Below the pieces are notes generated by a model, which was given only the letters and a program-made list of their open reading frames with translations, was not told the origin of the DNA and ran no database searches. A stretch of 64,000 bases of DNA from Roseibium aggregatum (GTDB taxonomy: Bacteria; Pseudomonadota; Alphaproteobacteria; Rhizobiales; Stappiaceae), in the NCBI RefSeq assembly GCF_014692675.1, contig NZ_JABFCZ010000011.1, forward strand, positions 62,001 to 126,000. Direction: 5' to 3'. Below, piece by piece: positions 1 to 9,711 of the stretch. The position numbers and the translations under genes are program-made. Numbering within the stretch: the first letter of the stretch is position 1; the number at the start of each line of letters is the position of its first letter.

Positions 1-589
1 CCTCGATCGGCAGGCCAGTGCCACGCCAGATCAGGGAACAGGTGATCGCGACGACGATCGGATTGACGATCAGATTGCGGCCGATCCGCTTCAAAAGTTC
101 GGGCATCGGCGGCGGCGTGCTGACCCCGTCGAGCGCCGCCGCCCGTTCCATGAGGACGGCGGTTGCCGCGGTCATGGCCGGAAGGTGCACGGAAATGATC
201 AGGAGCAGCGGCACCAGGCCGGCATCGCCGTAAACCTGGGACACCAGCGGCAAACCGACCATGACGGTATTGGCAAAGGCGGCCGAAATGCCGCCGATGA
301 CGCCGGCCCTTGCTTCGCGCCCGAAAACCTTGCGGATCATCAGATTGCCGGCGATCCAGGTGGCCGCCATGCCGGTGAAATAGGCGGCCCAGATCGCCCA
401 CGGACTCTGGCCGTCCAGATTGACGACCGCCAGTGTCTTGAAGACCAGAACCGGAATGGCGATCACATAGACGTATTCCCCGAGAGCCTCGCCGACGGTC
501 TGCGACATCAGTCCGACCCGGGCGACAAGATAGCCGACCCCGATCAGGATGAAGACCGGGAGGACGATGCTCAGAACTTGGCCAGTCAT
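1..589 (-). CDS. AEC (auxin efflux carrier) family transporter, 3'-truncated by window edge
   Basis: Only the N-terminal 196 residues lie in the window; the gene runs off the left edge. The visible part has hydrophobic segments from residue 4 onward (SIVLPVFILIGVGYLVAR), then a second around 37-58 and more beyond 90. The early GVGYL segment and the later conserved GGISAAFANTVMVGLPL stretch are typical of the AEC/malonate-efflux permease family of 10-TM inner-membrane carriers. These move small carboxylates or related compounds, and the substrate cannot be read from sequence. The start is the ATG complementary to 587-589. The neighbouring kinase gene is divergent, with about 220 bases between them that show no other gene. 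Confidence 0.85.
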   Translation of the reverse strand, partial: MTGQVLSIVLPVFILIGVGYLVARVGLMSQTVGEALGEYVYVIAIPVLVFKTLAVVNLDGQSPWAIWAAYFTGMAATWIAGNLMIRKVFGREARAGVIGGISAAFANTVMVGLPLVSQVYGDAGLVPLLLIISVHLPAMTAATAVLMERAAALDGVSTPPPMPELLKRIGRNLIVNPIVVAITCSLIWRGTGLPIE

Positions 590-812
590 TTAAATCTTCG
601 CTCTCGTGGCGGTTTTCAGGTTTGCTAACCCTTCTTCGGGCATGATGGCGTCCGGGTAAAGCTTGCCGGGCGATGCAAACACCTCAAGCGGGTCTTGAGA
701 GGTGGCTTGAAGCCGGTGAGGGTGGGATATGAAGACTGCAGCATGACGACCGGGCCCGATGTTGGCAAGGGCGGATTGTGCAATCGCAACGAACGGACAG
801 GTCCTGGCCGAC

Positions 813-1964
813 ATGAAGGCTGAAAACGGCAATGAAACCGCCTTGCTCGCGCATGACCTGCGAACGCCGCTGGCTGCCATGAAGACCACGGCGGAGCTGA
901 TCGCCAGAGGCGAATTGAGCGAGGCGCAAAGCGAATATCTTTCCATTCTCCTGCGGTCCATCGATGCGCTTTCCGACATGACGGAAGACCTGATCCGCTC
1001 CGATTCGCCGGACGCGCGGAAATCGAAAGCTCCGAAGGAGGCCGTGTCGCTGGTTCGCGATGTCTTCGACCTGTTCCGTCCCATGGCCGAAAAGAAAGGG
1101 CTGCGCTTCGAGCTGGTGCCTGAAGCAGCCGATATGCCGATCGAAGCGGAAAAGGCGGCGTCCTTGCGCAGGGCGGTGACGACACTTGTCGACAATGCCG
1201 TCAAATATACCGCTGAAGGCGGCATCACCGTTGCCGTGCGGTCCGGCCTTTCAGAGGAACAGGAGAATTCAGGTCTGACCATCAGCGTGGCGGATACCGG
1301 ACCGGGCATCGATCCGGCGGAGCGGGACCGGCTGTTCGCGCCCTTCGTTCGCGGAAAGACCGGCCGGGCGTCGGGCGAAGGCGCCGGGCTGGGTCTTTGG
1401 GGGGCGACCCAGCTGATCAGGGGCCTTGGCGGCAAGCTCCGCCTGGTGAGCCCGAAAGCGGGAGGCTGCCGGTTCGAGATCACGGTGCCGCCGACAAGGG
1501 ACCTGGAACCGGCTTCCGAGCCTCGGAACGAGGAAGATGTCGAAAACCTTCCGCACGCCGAACAACATGTCCTGATTGTCGACGACAATGAAACCAACCG
1601 GCGGCTCCTGTCGGCTCTGCTGGAATCCTTCGGCATGACCTGTGACGAGGCAGACAGCGGCCCGGCGGCGCTGGAGATGCTGACAGCCAGGACTTTCGAC
1701 GCCGTCCTGCTGGATTTGCATATGCCCGGAATGAGCGGGCTGGAGGTTGCGGAAAAACTCCTGCAGGTACGGTCGGGTGAGAAAATCCCGCTGATTGCCG
1801 TGACCGCCGCCATGGAATCGGTTGGAGACAAAAGGCTCAAGGAAGCGGGTTTCCTCGAGGTGCTGACAAAACCGCTGTCGCCGGCCCTTCTGTACCAGGC
1901 TCTGGACCATGCCCGAGACTATCGTGCAAACGGCGTGAAGCCGGATGCTCCCGTAACGATCTAG
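813..1964 (+). CDS. Soluble hybrid histidine kinase with C-terminal receiver domain
   Basis: The protein has a short N-terminus, then a HisKA H-box (LLAHDLRTPLAAMK, phospho-accepting His about residue 14). It is followed by an HATPase core with N box (LVDNAVKY) and G boxes (DTGPGID, GAGLGLW), and a C-terminal receiver domain with acidic pocket DD, phospho-acceptor Asp near residue 301 (VLLDLHMPGMSG) and conserved Lys (LTKPL). No transmembrane or sensory domain is visible, so it probably senses through a partner or acts as a cytoplasmic relay. An alternative upstream ATG at 759 adds 18 residues; neither start has a strong Shine-Dalgarno, and I prefer 813 for its GGACAGG upstream. Its stop TAG lies in the palindrome CTAG, which also ends the convergent gene at 1961. 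Confidence 0.85.
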   Translation: MKAENGNETALLAHDLRTPLAAMKTTAELIARGELSEAQSEYLSILLRSIDALSDMTEDLIRSDSPDARKSKAPKEAVSLVRDVFDLFRPMAEKKGLRFELVPEAADMPIEAEKAASLRRAVTTLVDNAVKYTAEGGITVAVRSGLSEEQENSGLTISVADTGPGIDPAERDRLFAPFVRGKTGRASGEGAGLGLWGATQLIRGLGGKLRLVSPKAGGCRFEITVPPTRDLEPASEPRNEEDVENLPHAEQHVLIVDDNETNRRLLSALLESFGMTCDEADSGPAALEMLTARTFDAVLLDLHMPGMSGLEVAEKLLQVRSGEKIPLIAVTAAMESVGDKRLKEAGFLEVLTKPLSPALLYQALDHARDYRANGVKPDAPVTI

Positions 1965-2605
1965 CGGGTGAGCAAAAGGGCGTCGTCGAGTGCGTCTTCC
2001 AGCCGGTCGTGGCCCCAGTAAAGGTCGCCATTGACGGTGACGAAACTGGGCGCTCCGAATATGCCCAGGGCCTCCGCCTCGGAGACGGCAGCACGCAGAC
2101 CGATCTTGATGTCGATGGACTCAGCCTCCTCCAGAACGGCCTTCGCATCCGCATCTGCTTCCTGAAGAAGCCCGGCAAGGAGCGCGGGATCGGAAATATC
2201 CTGTCCCTGACCGAATTCGGCGTCGAAGACCGCGCGTACGAAGGCGCCGATCCAGGGGCGTTGCCGGCCGGCATGGGCGATACGGGCGGCCAGAAGGCTG
2301 TTCTGGGGAAACGGATCCGGCACGACGAGGGGAAGCCCGAGCTTGTCGCATTGCCGTTCCATGTCCTGCCACATGTATCGGCCCTTGGCCGGATATACGT
2401 TGAACGGCGATGTGTCCCAGCCCTGTTTCTTGAAGATCGGCCCAAGCAGAAACGGATGCCAGACAAGCTGCACGCCGCGGTCCCTCGCCACCGTTTCGAC
2501 ACGCATCGCGGACAGGTAGCTGTAGGTGGAGGCGAATTCGAACCAGAAATGCAACAGCGGCCGGTCCGGGTCAGAATGCATTTGATTTGAGGGATGGTCG
2601 GTCAT
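1961..2605 (-). CDS. DsbA-family oxidoreductase / 2-hydroxychromene-2-carboxylate isomerase-like protein
   Basis: This is a 214-residue cytoplasmic protein of the DSBA-like thioredoxin fold. The N-terminus reads LLHFWFEFASTYSYLSAMRV, where the serine/tyrosine stretch replaces the CxxC of true DsbA. That is typical of the HCCA isomerase/kappa GST subgroup, which binds glutathione. The C-terminal GIFGAPSFVTVNGDLYWGHDRLE is the conserved cis-proline loop plus the family's WGxDR(L) ending. The substrate is unknown. The start is the ATG complementary to 2603-2605, which leaves 100 bases to the divergent PAP2 gene as a shared promoter region. The gene ends tail to tail with the histidine kinase, sharing a CTAG. 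Confidence 0.85.
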   Translation of the reverse strand: MTDHPSNQMHSDPDRPLLHFWFEFASTYSYLSAMRVETVARDRGVQLVWHPFLLGPIFKKQGWDTSPFNVYPAKGRYMWQDMERQCDKLGLPLVVPDPFPQNSLLAARIAHAGRQRPWIGAFVRAVFDAEFGQGQDISDPALLAGLLQEADADAKAVLEEAESIDIKIGLRAAVSEAEALGIFGAPSFVTVNGDLYWGHDRLEDALDDALLLTR

Positions 2606-2705
2606 GGGATTTTCTGGTGATGCAGCAGCCGGCCCGGGCGGAAAGCCGTCCGCTTCCGGGGCAGAAGCATTGGCCGCACGAATTGAATGGTATAAACAGC
2701 AGGAC

Positions 2706-3566
2706 ATGAGCGCCCGAGGTTTTCGACACAATAGGCTGCATGGCGTGTGGCGCAAGGCCATCGATTGGGCGAAGCGGCATCCCATAGCCGCGGTCGCGAT
2801 CTATGTCGTCCTGGTATCGGCTTTCTTCCTAGTTTTTCCCTCCGTCGATCTGTGGGTCAGTGGCCTGTTTTATTCCGATGAAACCGGATTCTGGGCGCAG
2901 TCCGATCCGTTCCTGCGCCGTCTTCGTTATCTCGGACCCTACCTTGTCAGGATCATTGCGATCTCAAGCGGCGCGGTTCTGCTGTTGAAAATCCTGGTGC
3001 CGGGCCGCCGGCCGCTTGTTCCTTTGCGGGCGCCGCTCTTCCTGCTGACGACGCTGATCCTGGGGCCGGGCGTCCTGGTCAATCTGATCCTGAAGAACAA
3101 CTGGGGCCGGCCACGGCCGGTCATGATCGACCAGTTCGGCGGAGACCTGCCCTACCAGCCGGTCTGGTGGCCGACGAACCTGTGCGACACCAATTGCTCG
3201 TTCGTGTCCGGCGAGGCGTCGGCCGGGATATGGCTGGTTGCCGCCGTCTTTCTGGTTCCGGCCGCATGGCGGTTCGCAATGCTGTGTTTCGTGCTGCCGC
3301 TTGCCTTTGTCCTTTCCGTCAACCGGATCGCGTTCGGCGGGCACTTCCTGTCCGATACGATGATTTCCTGGGGCCTGACGCTGCTCGTCATCCTGTATGT
3401 GCACCGACTTTTTTACAAAGCCACGCCCGCGTTCCTGCAGGACAGGGCCCTGGATGAATGGTTCACGCGCAAAGGCCGCCTCGTTCATGTCGTCGCAAAA
3501 AGAACCGGCGCGCGAATATACACATCCGCACGCCGGTTTCTGGGCATGTTTTACAACCAGAGGTGA
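2706..3566 (+). CDS. PAP2-family membrane phosphatase (lipid A phosphatase-like)
   Basis: This 286-residue polytopic membrane protein carries the three PAP2 signature motifs: K-x6-RP (KNNWGRPRP), SG-centred motif 2 (CSFVSGEASAG) and SR-x5-H-x3-D-like motif 3 (SVNRIAFGGHFLSD). Motif 2 has SGE where most members have SGH, and motif 3 has N for S before R. Both are seen in the lipid A 1- or 4'-phosphatase branch. It probably removes phosphate from a lipid such as lipid A or undecaprenyl pyrophosphate at the periplasmic face. About five hydrophobic segments follow a basic N-terminal region. The start at 2706 is preceded by AACAGCAGGAC; an upstream ATG at 2604 would overlap the divergent gene and adds unconserved sequence. 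Confidence 0.85.
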   Translation: MSARGFRHNRLHGVWRKAIDWAKRHPIAAVAIYVVLVSAFFLVFPSVDLWVSGLFYSDETGFWAQSDPFLRRLRYLGPYLVRIIAISSGAVLLLKILVPGRRPLVPLRAPLFLLTTLILGPGVLVNLILKNNWGRPRPVMIDQFGGDLPYQPVWWPTNLCDTNCSFVSGEASAGIWLVAAVFLVPAAWRFAMLCFVLPLAFVLSVNRIAFGGHFLSDTMISWGLTLLVILYVHRLFYKATPAFLQDRALDEWFTRKGRLVHVVAKRTGARIYTSARRFLGMFYNQR

Positions 3567-3582
3567 GAAAGCCTGAAGCCGC

Positions 3583-4032
3583 TCAGGCCTTGGTGAGGAT
3601 CTTCTCGATTTCCGACGGCGGATGACCGGTCAGGGTCTTGTCGAATTCGGCGACGACCCTGTCCTTGACCTCCTTGTGAAATTCCTTGCGCAGATCGCCG
3701 AGCGTCATCGGCGGGGCGACGACGACGAGCTTGGAATACCGGCCCTTGTGGGCGGCCTTGTAGAGCGCGGCTGCCATATCCTTGGCAAAGCGATGTTTCT
3801 CGATCGTGTGCCAGTCCGTCGGCTCCATCGCGCTTTTCTGCGGTCCCGGACCGTCATTGCGGCGTCCCGGTTCGTCCGAGCCCTGTTCCTTGGTCAGCGG
3901 ATTTTCATTTTCCATGATCTGGATGACCTGGAGATTGGGAAACTTCTCGTCTCCCTCGTTTCGGAAAACCAACGCCTTTTCACCATCGCCAACCAGCACC
4001 CATGCGTCATGAGCGATTTGAATCCCGGCCAT
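3583..4032 (-). CDS. Host attachment family protein (baeRF family 12-like)
   Basis: The protein has 149 residues and no signal peptide. The N-terminal DAWVLVGDGEKALVFRNEGD is the typical opening of the 'protein required for attachment to host cells' family, a distant eRF1-domain-2/baeRF-like fold. The middle is charged and low-complexity (EQGSDEPGRRNDGPG), and the C-terminal half has RYSKLVVVAPPMTLGDLRKEF, also family-typical. The biochemical function is not established; the name comes from an Agrobacterium-type annotation. The start has a good Shine-Dalgarno (AAAAGGAG, 6 bases before ATG). It is convergent with the PAP2 gene. Confidence 0.85.
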   Translation of the reverse strand: MAGIQIAHDAWVLVGDGEKALVFRNEGDEKFPNLQVIQIMENENPLTKEQGSDEPGRRNDGPGPQKSAMEPTDWHTIEKHRFAKDMAAALYKAAHKGRYSKLVVVAPPMTLGDLRKEFHKEVKDRVVAEFDKTLTGHPPSEIEKILTKA

Positions 4033-4238
4033 AGCGAACTCCTTTTCCGTCCGGTTTGTTGTCGTTACTCAAAGAGAAACAGTTTCTATCTGGTGCTGCT
4101 TTGAGGCGGATCAAGCGGGTGGAGATTTCGGGCTTCCGGTGTTGCTTGTTCTCGGCCGTGTCCGTTTGAGGATGTGTGCCAGAGGAACAGGCGCGCGTTC
4201 CTCCAGATAAAGGAAGGCCTTGTCCAGTGTCCGGCGGC

Positions 4239-4694
4239 TCAGACGAGGCGCAATTCTTCAAGCAGGTCGAGGCAGCCGCTCTTTACCAGCCCGTAAACGT
4301 CCTGAAATCCGTCCGCCCCGCCGTAGTAGGGATCGGGAACATCGCGCGCGGGGCGTTCCAGGAACAGCCGGATCCTGGCCGTCTGGTCCGGCCCGCTCAT
4401 TCGCCGCAGGGAGGCGAGGTTGTCGCGGTCCATCGCCAGTATCAGGTCGAACCGGTCGAAATCGTGCCTTTCCACCTGCCGCGCCCGGAGGTTCGAGATG
4501 TCGATGCCGTTCAAAGCGGCCACCTCGACGGAACGGGGATCGGGCGGATTGCCGCGATGCCAGTTTCCGATCCCGGCGGAATCGATCAGGACCCTTCCCC
4601 CATGACCTGCCTGTTCCACGGTGTGGCGAAATACGCCTTCGGCAAGGGGAGAGCGGCAGATGTTTCCAAGGCAGACGAACAGAACTGAGGTCAT
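4239..4694 (-). CDS. Low-molecular-weight protein-tyrosine phosphatase
   Basis: The 151-residue protein begins with the P-loop signature VCLGNICRSP (C-x5-R-S, catalytic Cys8 and Arg14). It ends with the acid-loop motif DVPDPYYGG, whose first aspartate of DPYY is the general acid. Such enzymes dephosphorylate tyrosines of bacterial tyrosine kinases or arginine phosphates; the target is unknown. Residues for N-terminal LMW-PTP helices (SPLAEGVFRH) are intact. The 206 bases between it and the host-attachment gene hold no recognisable gene. Confidence 0.92.
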   Translation of the reverse strand: MTSVLFVCLGNICRSPLAEGVFRHTVEQAGHGGRVLIDSAGIGNWHRGNPPDPRSVEVAALNGIDISNLRARQVERHDFDRFDLILAMDRDNLASLRRMSGPDQTARIRLFLERPARDVPDPYYGGADGFQDVYGLVKSGCLDLLEELRLV

Positions 4695-4889
4695 GGGCTA
4701 GAAAAAGCGGTTCGCCCCGGCCCTGTCAACGGGATGACGGACATCCCTCCCGCTTGCCGCACGGCCGGGGAGTTGCGGTTTCATCGACCGGCCTTGATAA
4801 ATGGGTCCTGTCGGCTTTTGCTGTATGGAACGGAAAATTGCGGATTCTGGAAAGGCAGGGTCGTCCGCCGGTTCAAAGGCATGCAATTG

Positions 4890-6218
4890 ATGAAGAACTG
4901 GTCCACATCGGACTTGCTCGGGATCGCCGGGGGGATTCAGGCCCCATCCTGGCTGCGCCGTCTCGCCTCGGCCGGGATTCATTCAACCGACAGATATGTC
5001 CGCCGCCGCCAGATGGTGGTCAATGTGTCCGCGCTGGTCGGTGTGGCCGACAATATCTTCCACACGGCCCAGAATCTCCTTCATGCGTTTTTCGGTCTGA
5101 TGCCGATCAGCATCTACGGCATGGTGATGATCGTTCTGTTTTCGCTGACGTCGCGGTTTCATCGCTTCGGCGACAATGCGGCTGCGCTCTATTTCATTCC
5201 GGTCACCGCGGCTGGAAATGCGTTCGTGGTCTGGGCGCTGGGCCTTGAAAGCGGAACCCAGGCCTATTTTGCGCTCGGCGGAGCCGCCTTCATCTTCTTC
5301 GGCGTCCATCATTGGCGCATTTATATGGGCGTCTTTCTGGTCGCCCTCCTGCTGCTGCTGGTCTCCTACCAGTTCGCGCCGGACGTCGGGCCGGTCATGC
5401 CGCATGACATGGAGTTCCGCAGACAACTCGCCGCCCAGGTGATGGTCAACGTGCTGATCATTTCCACCGTTCTGATCGTCTATGCCCTGACCGCCCTTCA
5501 CCGGGCGGAAACGGCATTGCAGGCCGAGCACGAACGGTCAGAAACCCTCTTGGAAACGATCATGCCGCGCCCGATCGCCGACCGGCTCAAGGCCGATCCC
5601 CAGGAACGCATCGCCGACCGGCACGAAGACGTCAGCGTGCTGTTCGCCGACCTGGTCGGCTTCACGCCGGCGGCACGGCTTCTTTCACCCGATGAGGTTG
5701 TCGGCTATCTCGACGGCCTGTTCCGGTCCTTCGACCGTCTGGTCGAACAGGCGGGAGCGGAGAAGATCAAGACCATCGGCGATGCCTATATGGTGGTCGG
5801 CGGCCTGGAAGGCGGGACGGATGAAGCCGCGGTCGCCATCGGCCGGCTGGCGCTTGCCATGTTGCATGCGATCGAGACTTGCGAACCGTTGAACGGCGTC
5901 CGGCTCAATCTGCGTATCGGCATCCACACAGGAACGGCCATTGCCGGGGTGATCGGCAAGCGCCGCTATTCCTATGACGTATGGGGCGATGCAGTAAACG
6001 TGGCAAGCCGGATGGAATCGCACTCCGAGGCCGGGCGCATTCAGGTGACGGAGGCTTTTCAAAGCCGTACCAAGCACATGTTTTCGTTCCAGGAGCGCGA
6101 ACCGATCGAGGTCAAGGGCGTTGGATACATGAAAACGGCGTTTCTTGTCGGCGAAAAGCGACCCGGCGAAAAAAACGAATTGGACGTCGCAATTGAGGAG
6201 GGGAATGCCGATGGCTGA
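4890..6218 (+). CDS. Class III adenylate cyclase with membrane-spanning N-terminal region
   Basis: The protein has 442 residues. The N-terminal half has about six hydrophobic segments (roughly 45-210) forming a membrane anchor or sensor. A short helical linker ([21 protein letters not shown]) follows, then a class III cyclase domain from about residue 235. The metal-binding aspartates are visible in LFADLVGFT and TIGDAYM. The substrate-specifying residues read Lys (EKIKTIGD) and Asp ([10 protein letters not shown]), the ATP-type pair, so cAMP rather than cGMP is expected. [24 protein letters not shown] contains the transition-state Asn and Arg. The start at 4890 is chosen because AAGG lies 10 bases upstream; ATGs at 4881 and 4734 are alternatives. 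It overlaps the next gene by 8 bases. Confidence 0.9.
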   Translation: MKNWSTSDLLGIAGGIQAPSWLRRLASAGIHSTDRYVRRRQMVVNVSALVGVADNIFHTAQNLLHAFFGLMPISIYGMVMIVLFSLTSRFHRFGDNAAALYFIPVTAAGNAFVVWALGLESGTQAYFALGGAAFIFFGVHHWRIYMGVFLVALLLLLVSYQFAPDVGPVMPHDMEFRRQLAAQVMVNVLIISTVLIVYALTALHRAETALQAEHERSETLLETIMPRPIADRLKADPQERIADRHEDVSVLFADLVGFTPAARLLSPDEVVGYLDGLFRSFDRLVEQAGAEKIKTIGDAYMVVGGLEGGTDEAAVAIGRLALAMLHAIETCEPLNGVRLNLRIGIHTGTAIAGVIGKRRYSYDVWGDAVNVASRMESHSEAGRIQVTEAFQSRTKHMFSFQEREPIEVKGVGYMKTAFLVGEKRPGEKNELDVAIEEGNADG

Positions 6219-6504
6219 ACGTCTGACGGATGCAGAACGCGCGGAGGAACTCAAGAAGCTGCCGCTATGGCGCCCGGCAGAGGGGCGGGAGGCGATTACC
6301 CGCAGCTTCCGGTTCCGGGACTTCAACGAGGCTTTCGGTTTCATGACCCGCGTGGCCATGGTGGCCGAAAAGATGAACCATCATCCGGAATGGTCGAACG
6401 TGTACGGGCATGTCGAGGTCACTCTGGCAACCCACGATGCCGGCGGATTGACGGCGCTGGACTTCAAGCTGGCCGCGAAAATGGACCAGATCGCGGGAGC
6501 CTGA
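6211..6504 (+). CDS. phhB: 4a-hydroxytetrahydrobiopterin dehydratase (pterin-4a-carbinolamine dehydratase)
   Basis: The 97-residue protein has the family signature [11 protein letters not shown], with the catalytic histidine pair. It also has the N-terminal [13 protein letters not shown] helix and the [15 protein letters not shown] ending. It recycles the 4a-carbinolamine of tetrahydropterin cofactors made by aromatic amino-acid hydroxylases. No phenylalanine hydroxylase gene lies nearby. The start at 6211 is set by GAGGAGGGG seven bases upstream. An ATG at 6205 is too close to it. The start codon sits inside the end of the cyclase gene (ATGGCTGA), so translation is probably coupled. Confidence 0.88.
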   Translation: MAERLTDAERAEELKKLPLWRPAEGREAITRSFRFRDFNEAFGFMTRVAMVAEKMNHHPEWSNVYGHVEVTLATHDAGGLTALDFKLAAKMDQIAGA

Positions 6505-6538
6505 CATCCGGCGCGGAGTTTGGGGCCCGAGTTTGGAG

Positions 6539-6766
6539 TCAGCCCTTTTCCAGAATGAAACGTCCGGCTTCGCCGCTCATTTCGGCGCTTACCAGGCGAT
6601 GACCGTTTTCCTGGCAGTAATGGGGAATGTCGATCGCGGCCATGGGGTCGGTCGTCAGGACCGTGATCAGGGTTCCCTTTTCAAGATTTGCCATGGCTTT
6701 GCGGGTCTTGAGAACCGGCAACGGGCACTTCAGCCCCTTCAAATCCAACAGGATGTCGTCGCTCAC
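6539..6766 (-). CDS. TusA-family sulfurtransferase
   Basis: This 75-residue protein carries the TusA/SirA/YeeD signature LKGLKCPLPVLKTRKAM, with the persulfide-carrying Cys14 in a CPxP motif. The rest (VLTTDPMAAIDIPHYCQENGH) is the standard beta-alpha-beta-alpha-beta-beta fold and includes the conserved D-P and IP positions. It relays sulfur, for example in tRNA thiolation or molybdenum-cofactor synthesis; the partner cannot be told here. It is convergent with phhB and divergent from the DUF924 gene. Confidence 0.88.
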   Translation of the reverse strand: MSDDILLDLKGLKCPLPVLKTRKAMANLEKGTLITVLTTDPMAAIDIPHYCQENGHRLVSAEMSGEAGRFILEKG

Positions 6767-6860
6767 TGAAAACCGGTTCCTTGTCTGATCGGGATTTTGG
6801 ACCTAGCTGCTATATAGATGCAATACGCTGCATCTGTCTTCAACTCAGGAAGGGTCCACC

Positions 6861-7412
6861 ATGTCCGAGACTTTGGCAAATCCGATCGATGTTCTCGATT
6901 TCTGGTGGCAGGCGGGCGCCTCAAAATGGTTTGCCCGCGATGACAACTTCGACCGGAAAATCCGGGAGCGGTTCCTGACCACGATCGAGGCGGGCCAGAG
7001 AGGAGAACTTGACGCCTGGGCGGACACCGCTCACGGGGCCCTTGCCCTGATCCTGCTGCTCGATCAGTTCACGCGAAATATCTTTCGAAACGACAGGCGC
7101 GCCTTCGAGGCCGACGCCCTGGCACTCAGCATTGCGAAAGAGTCCGTTGCAAGGGGATATGACAAGGCGTTCCCCAAGGACGTGCGGGCCTTTTTCTATT
7201 TTCCGTTCGAACATGCCGAGGACATGGATGCCCAGCAGGAAGGCGTCGACCTGTTCCGCAAGACGGACGACCGGGACTTTTATCTCTATGCGCTGATCCA
7301 TCTGGATGTGATCCGCCGTTTCGGCCGCTTTCCCCACCGCAACGCGGTGCTCGGACGGGAGACCACGCCGGAGGAGCAGGCGTTTCTGGATGACGGCGGA
7401 TTTTCCGCATGA
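6861..7412 (+). CDS. DUF924 family protein
   Basis: The 183-residue soluble protein shows the DUF924 pattern: FWWQAGASKWFARDDNFD near the N-terminus, then ALALILLLDQFTRNIFRND and RAFFYFPFEHAEDMDAQ. These aromatic and acidic motifs are strongly conserved in the family, whose fold is all-helical and TPR-like. No biochemical role is established. A clear Shine-Dalgarno (AGGAAGGG) stands ahead of the start. It is divergent from tusA with 94 bases between. Confidence 0.88.
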   Translation: MSETLANPIDVLDFWWQAGASKWFARDDNFDRKIRERFLTTIEAGQRGELDAWADTAHGALALILLLDQFTRNIFRNDRRAFEADALALSIAKESVARGYDKAFPKDVRAFFYFPFEHAEDMDAQQEGVDLFRKTDDRDFYLYALIHLDVIRRFGRFPHRNAVLGRETTPEEQAFLDDGGFSA

Positions 7413-8232
<820 letters not shown>

Positions 8233-8252
8233 TTGTTGTGAGGAAAACCAAG

Positions 8253-9590
8253 ATGAACAAACTTGTCGCAAAAAGCGCGGCTTCTCTCGGCGCCTTCGGC
8301 CTGATGGCCGTACCGGCATTTGCCCAGGATGCTGCCCCGGCGGTTTCGCCTGAAACCCAGTATATCTTCAACACGCTGCTCTTCCTGATCGGCGGCTTCC
8401 TCGTCATGTGGATGGCAGCCGGTTTCGCCATGCTGGAAGCCGGCCTCGTTCGTTCCAAGAACGTGTCCATGCAGTGCCTGAAGAACATCGCACTCTATTC
8501 GGTCGCCGGCCTGCTGTTCTGGCTCACCGGCTACAACCTGATGTACACCGGCGTTGACGGCGGCTACATCGGCTCGTTCGGCCCTTATGCGTTCGACGCC
8601 GTTGGCGGCTTTGCAACGGACGACACCGGCGCGGTTGCCGGTTACTCCACGGCCTCCGACTGGTTCTTCCAGATGGTGTTCTGCGCCACCACGGCTTCGA
8701 TCGTGTCCGGGACCCTGGCCGAGCGCATCAAGCTGTGGCCGTTCATGATCTTCACTGTTGTCCTGACCGGCTTGATTTACCCGATCGCCGGCTCCTGGAA
8801 GTGGGGCGCAGGCTGGCTCGATGGAATGGGCTTCTCCGATTTCGCAGGCTCCACCCTGGTGCACTCCGTCGGTGGCTGGGCAGCTCTGACCGGCGCCCTG
8901 ATCCTGGGTGCTCGTAAAGGCAAGTACGGTGCAGACGGCAGCGTTCACGCAATGCCGGGTTCCTCCATGCCGCTGGCAACCCTGGGCACGTTCATCCTGT
9001 GGCTCGGCTGGTTCGGCTTCAACGGTGCTTCCCAGCTCGCAATGGGCTCCATCAGCGACGTTTCCGACGTCTCCCGTATCTTCGCCAACACCAACATGGC
9101 TGCTGCTGCCGGTGTTGTCGTCGCCATGGCCCTGACCCAGATCCTCTACAAGAAGGTCGACGTCACCATGGCGCTCAACGGTGCGCTTGCAGGTCTGGTT
9201 TCCATTACGGCCGAACCGCTTGCTCCGACCGTCCTGCAGTCGGTCATCGTCGGCGGCGTCGGTGCAGCCATCGTGGTCTTCGCGGTTCCGCTGCTTGACA
9301 AGCTGAAGATCGACGACGTTGTCGGCGCCATCCCGGTCCACCTGCTGGCCGGTATCTGGGGCACCTTCATCGTGCCGTTCTCCAACAGCGACACCTCCTA
9401 CCTCACCCAGCTGACCGGTATCGCGGCCTACGGCGTGTTCGTTGTGGTCGTCAGCACGATCGTCTGGCTCATCCTGAAGTACACCATCGGTATCCGGGTG
9501 TCCGAAGAGGAAGAAGCCATGGGTCTCGACAAGGCCGAGATCGGTGTCGAAGCCTATCCGGAATTCGGTACGGGCTCCCAGCGGGTCTGA
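8253..9590 (+). CDS. amtB: Ammonium transporter AmtB
   Basis: The 445-residue protein has an N-terminal signal peptide (MNKLVAKSAASLGAFGLMAVPAFA-Q) and then eleven hydrophobic segments. The pore residues are visible: Asp in GFSDFAGSTLVHS, the first pore His in the same stretch, and the second pore His in IPVHLLAGIWG. It conducts ammonium across the inner membrane and pairs with GlnK. AGGAAAACCAAG precedes the start, and the gap to glnK is 20 bases, so the two form one operon. A strong terminator follows. Confidence 0.96.
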   Translation: MNKLVAKSAASLGAFGLMAVPAFAQDAAPAVSPETQYIFNTLLFLIGGFLVMWMAAGFAMLEAGLVRSKNVSMQCLKNIALYSVAGLLFWLTGYNLMYTGVDGGYIGSFGPYAFDAVGGFATDDTGAVAGYSTASDWFFQMVFCATTASIVSGTLAERIKLWPFMIFTVVLTGLIYPIAGSWKWGAGWLDGMGFSDFAGSTLVHSVGGWAALTGALILGARKGKYGADGSVHAMPGSSMPLATLGTFILWLGWFGFNGASQLAMGSISDVSDVSRIFANTNMAAAAGVVVAMALTQILYKKVDVTMALNGALAGLVSITAEPLAPTVLQSVIVGGVGAAIVVFAVPLLDKLKIDDVVGAIPVHLLAGIWGTFIVPFSNSDTSYLTQLTGIAAYGVFVVVVSTIVWLILKYTIGIRVSEEEEAMGLDKAEIGVEAYPEFGTGSQRV

Positions 9591-9607
9591 CCCTAACATC
9601 TCCCAAA

Positions 9608-9665
9608 GCGGTCTAACTGGCTCAGACCGCAAACTTGAAGCCCGGGGTTCGCCCCGGGCTTTTTT
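9608..9665 (+). terminator. Rho-independent terminator after amtB, with a preceding hairpin
   Basis: An inverted repeat GCGGTCT/AGACCGC (9608-9614 and 9624-9630) is followed by a stronger GC hairpin AGCCCGGGG-TTCG-CCCCGGGCT (9639-9660) and a T run. The second hairpin is a textbook intrinsic terminator ending the glnK-amtB transcript. Confidence 0.88.
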
Positions 9666-9711
9666 CTTGGCTTTTCGAAAAGTGCTTGTTTTCTGTCGCG
9701 GGCCGACCCAG

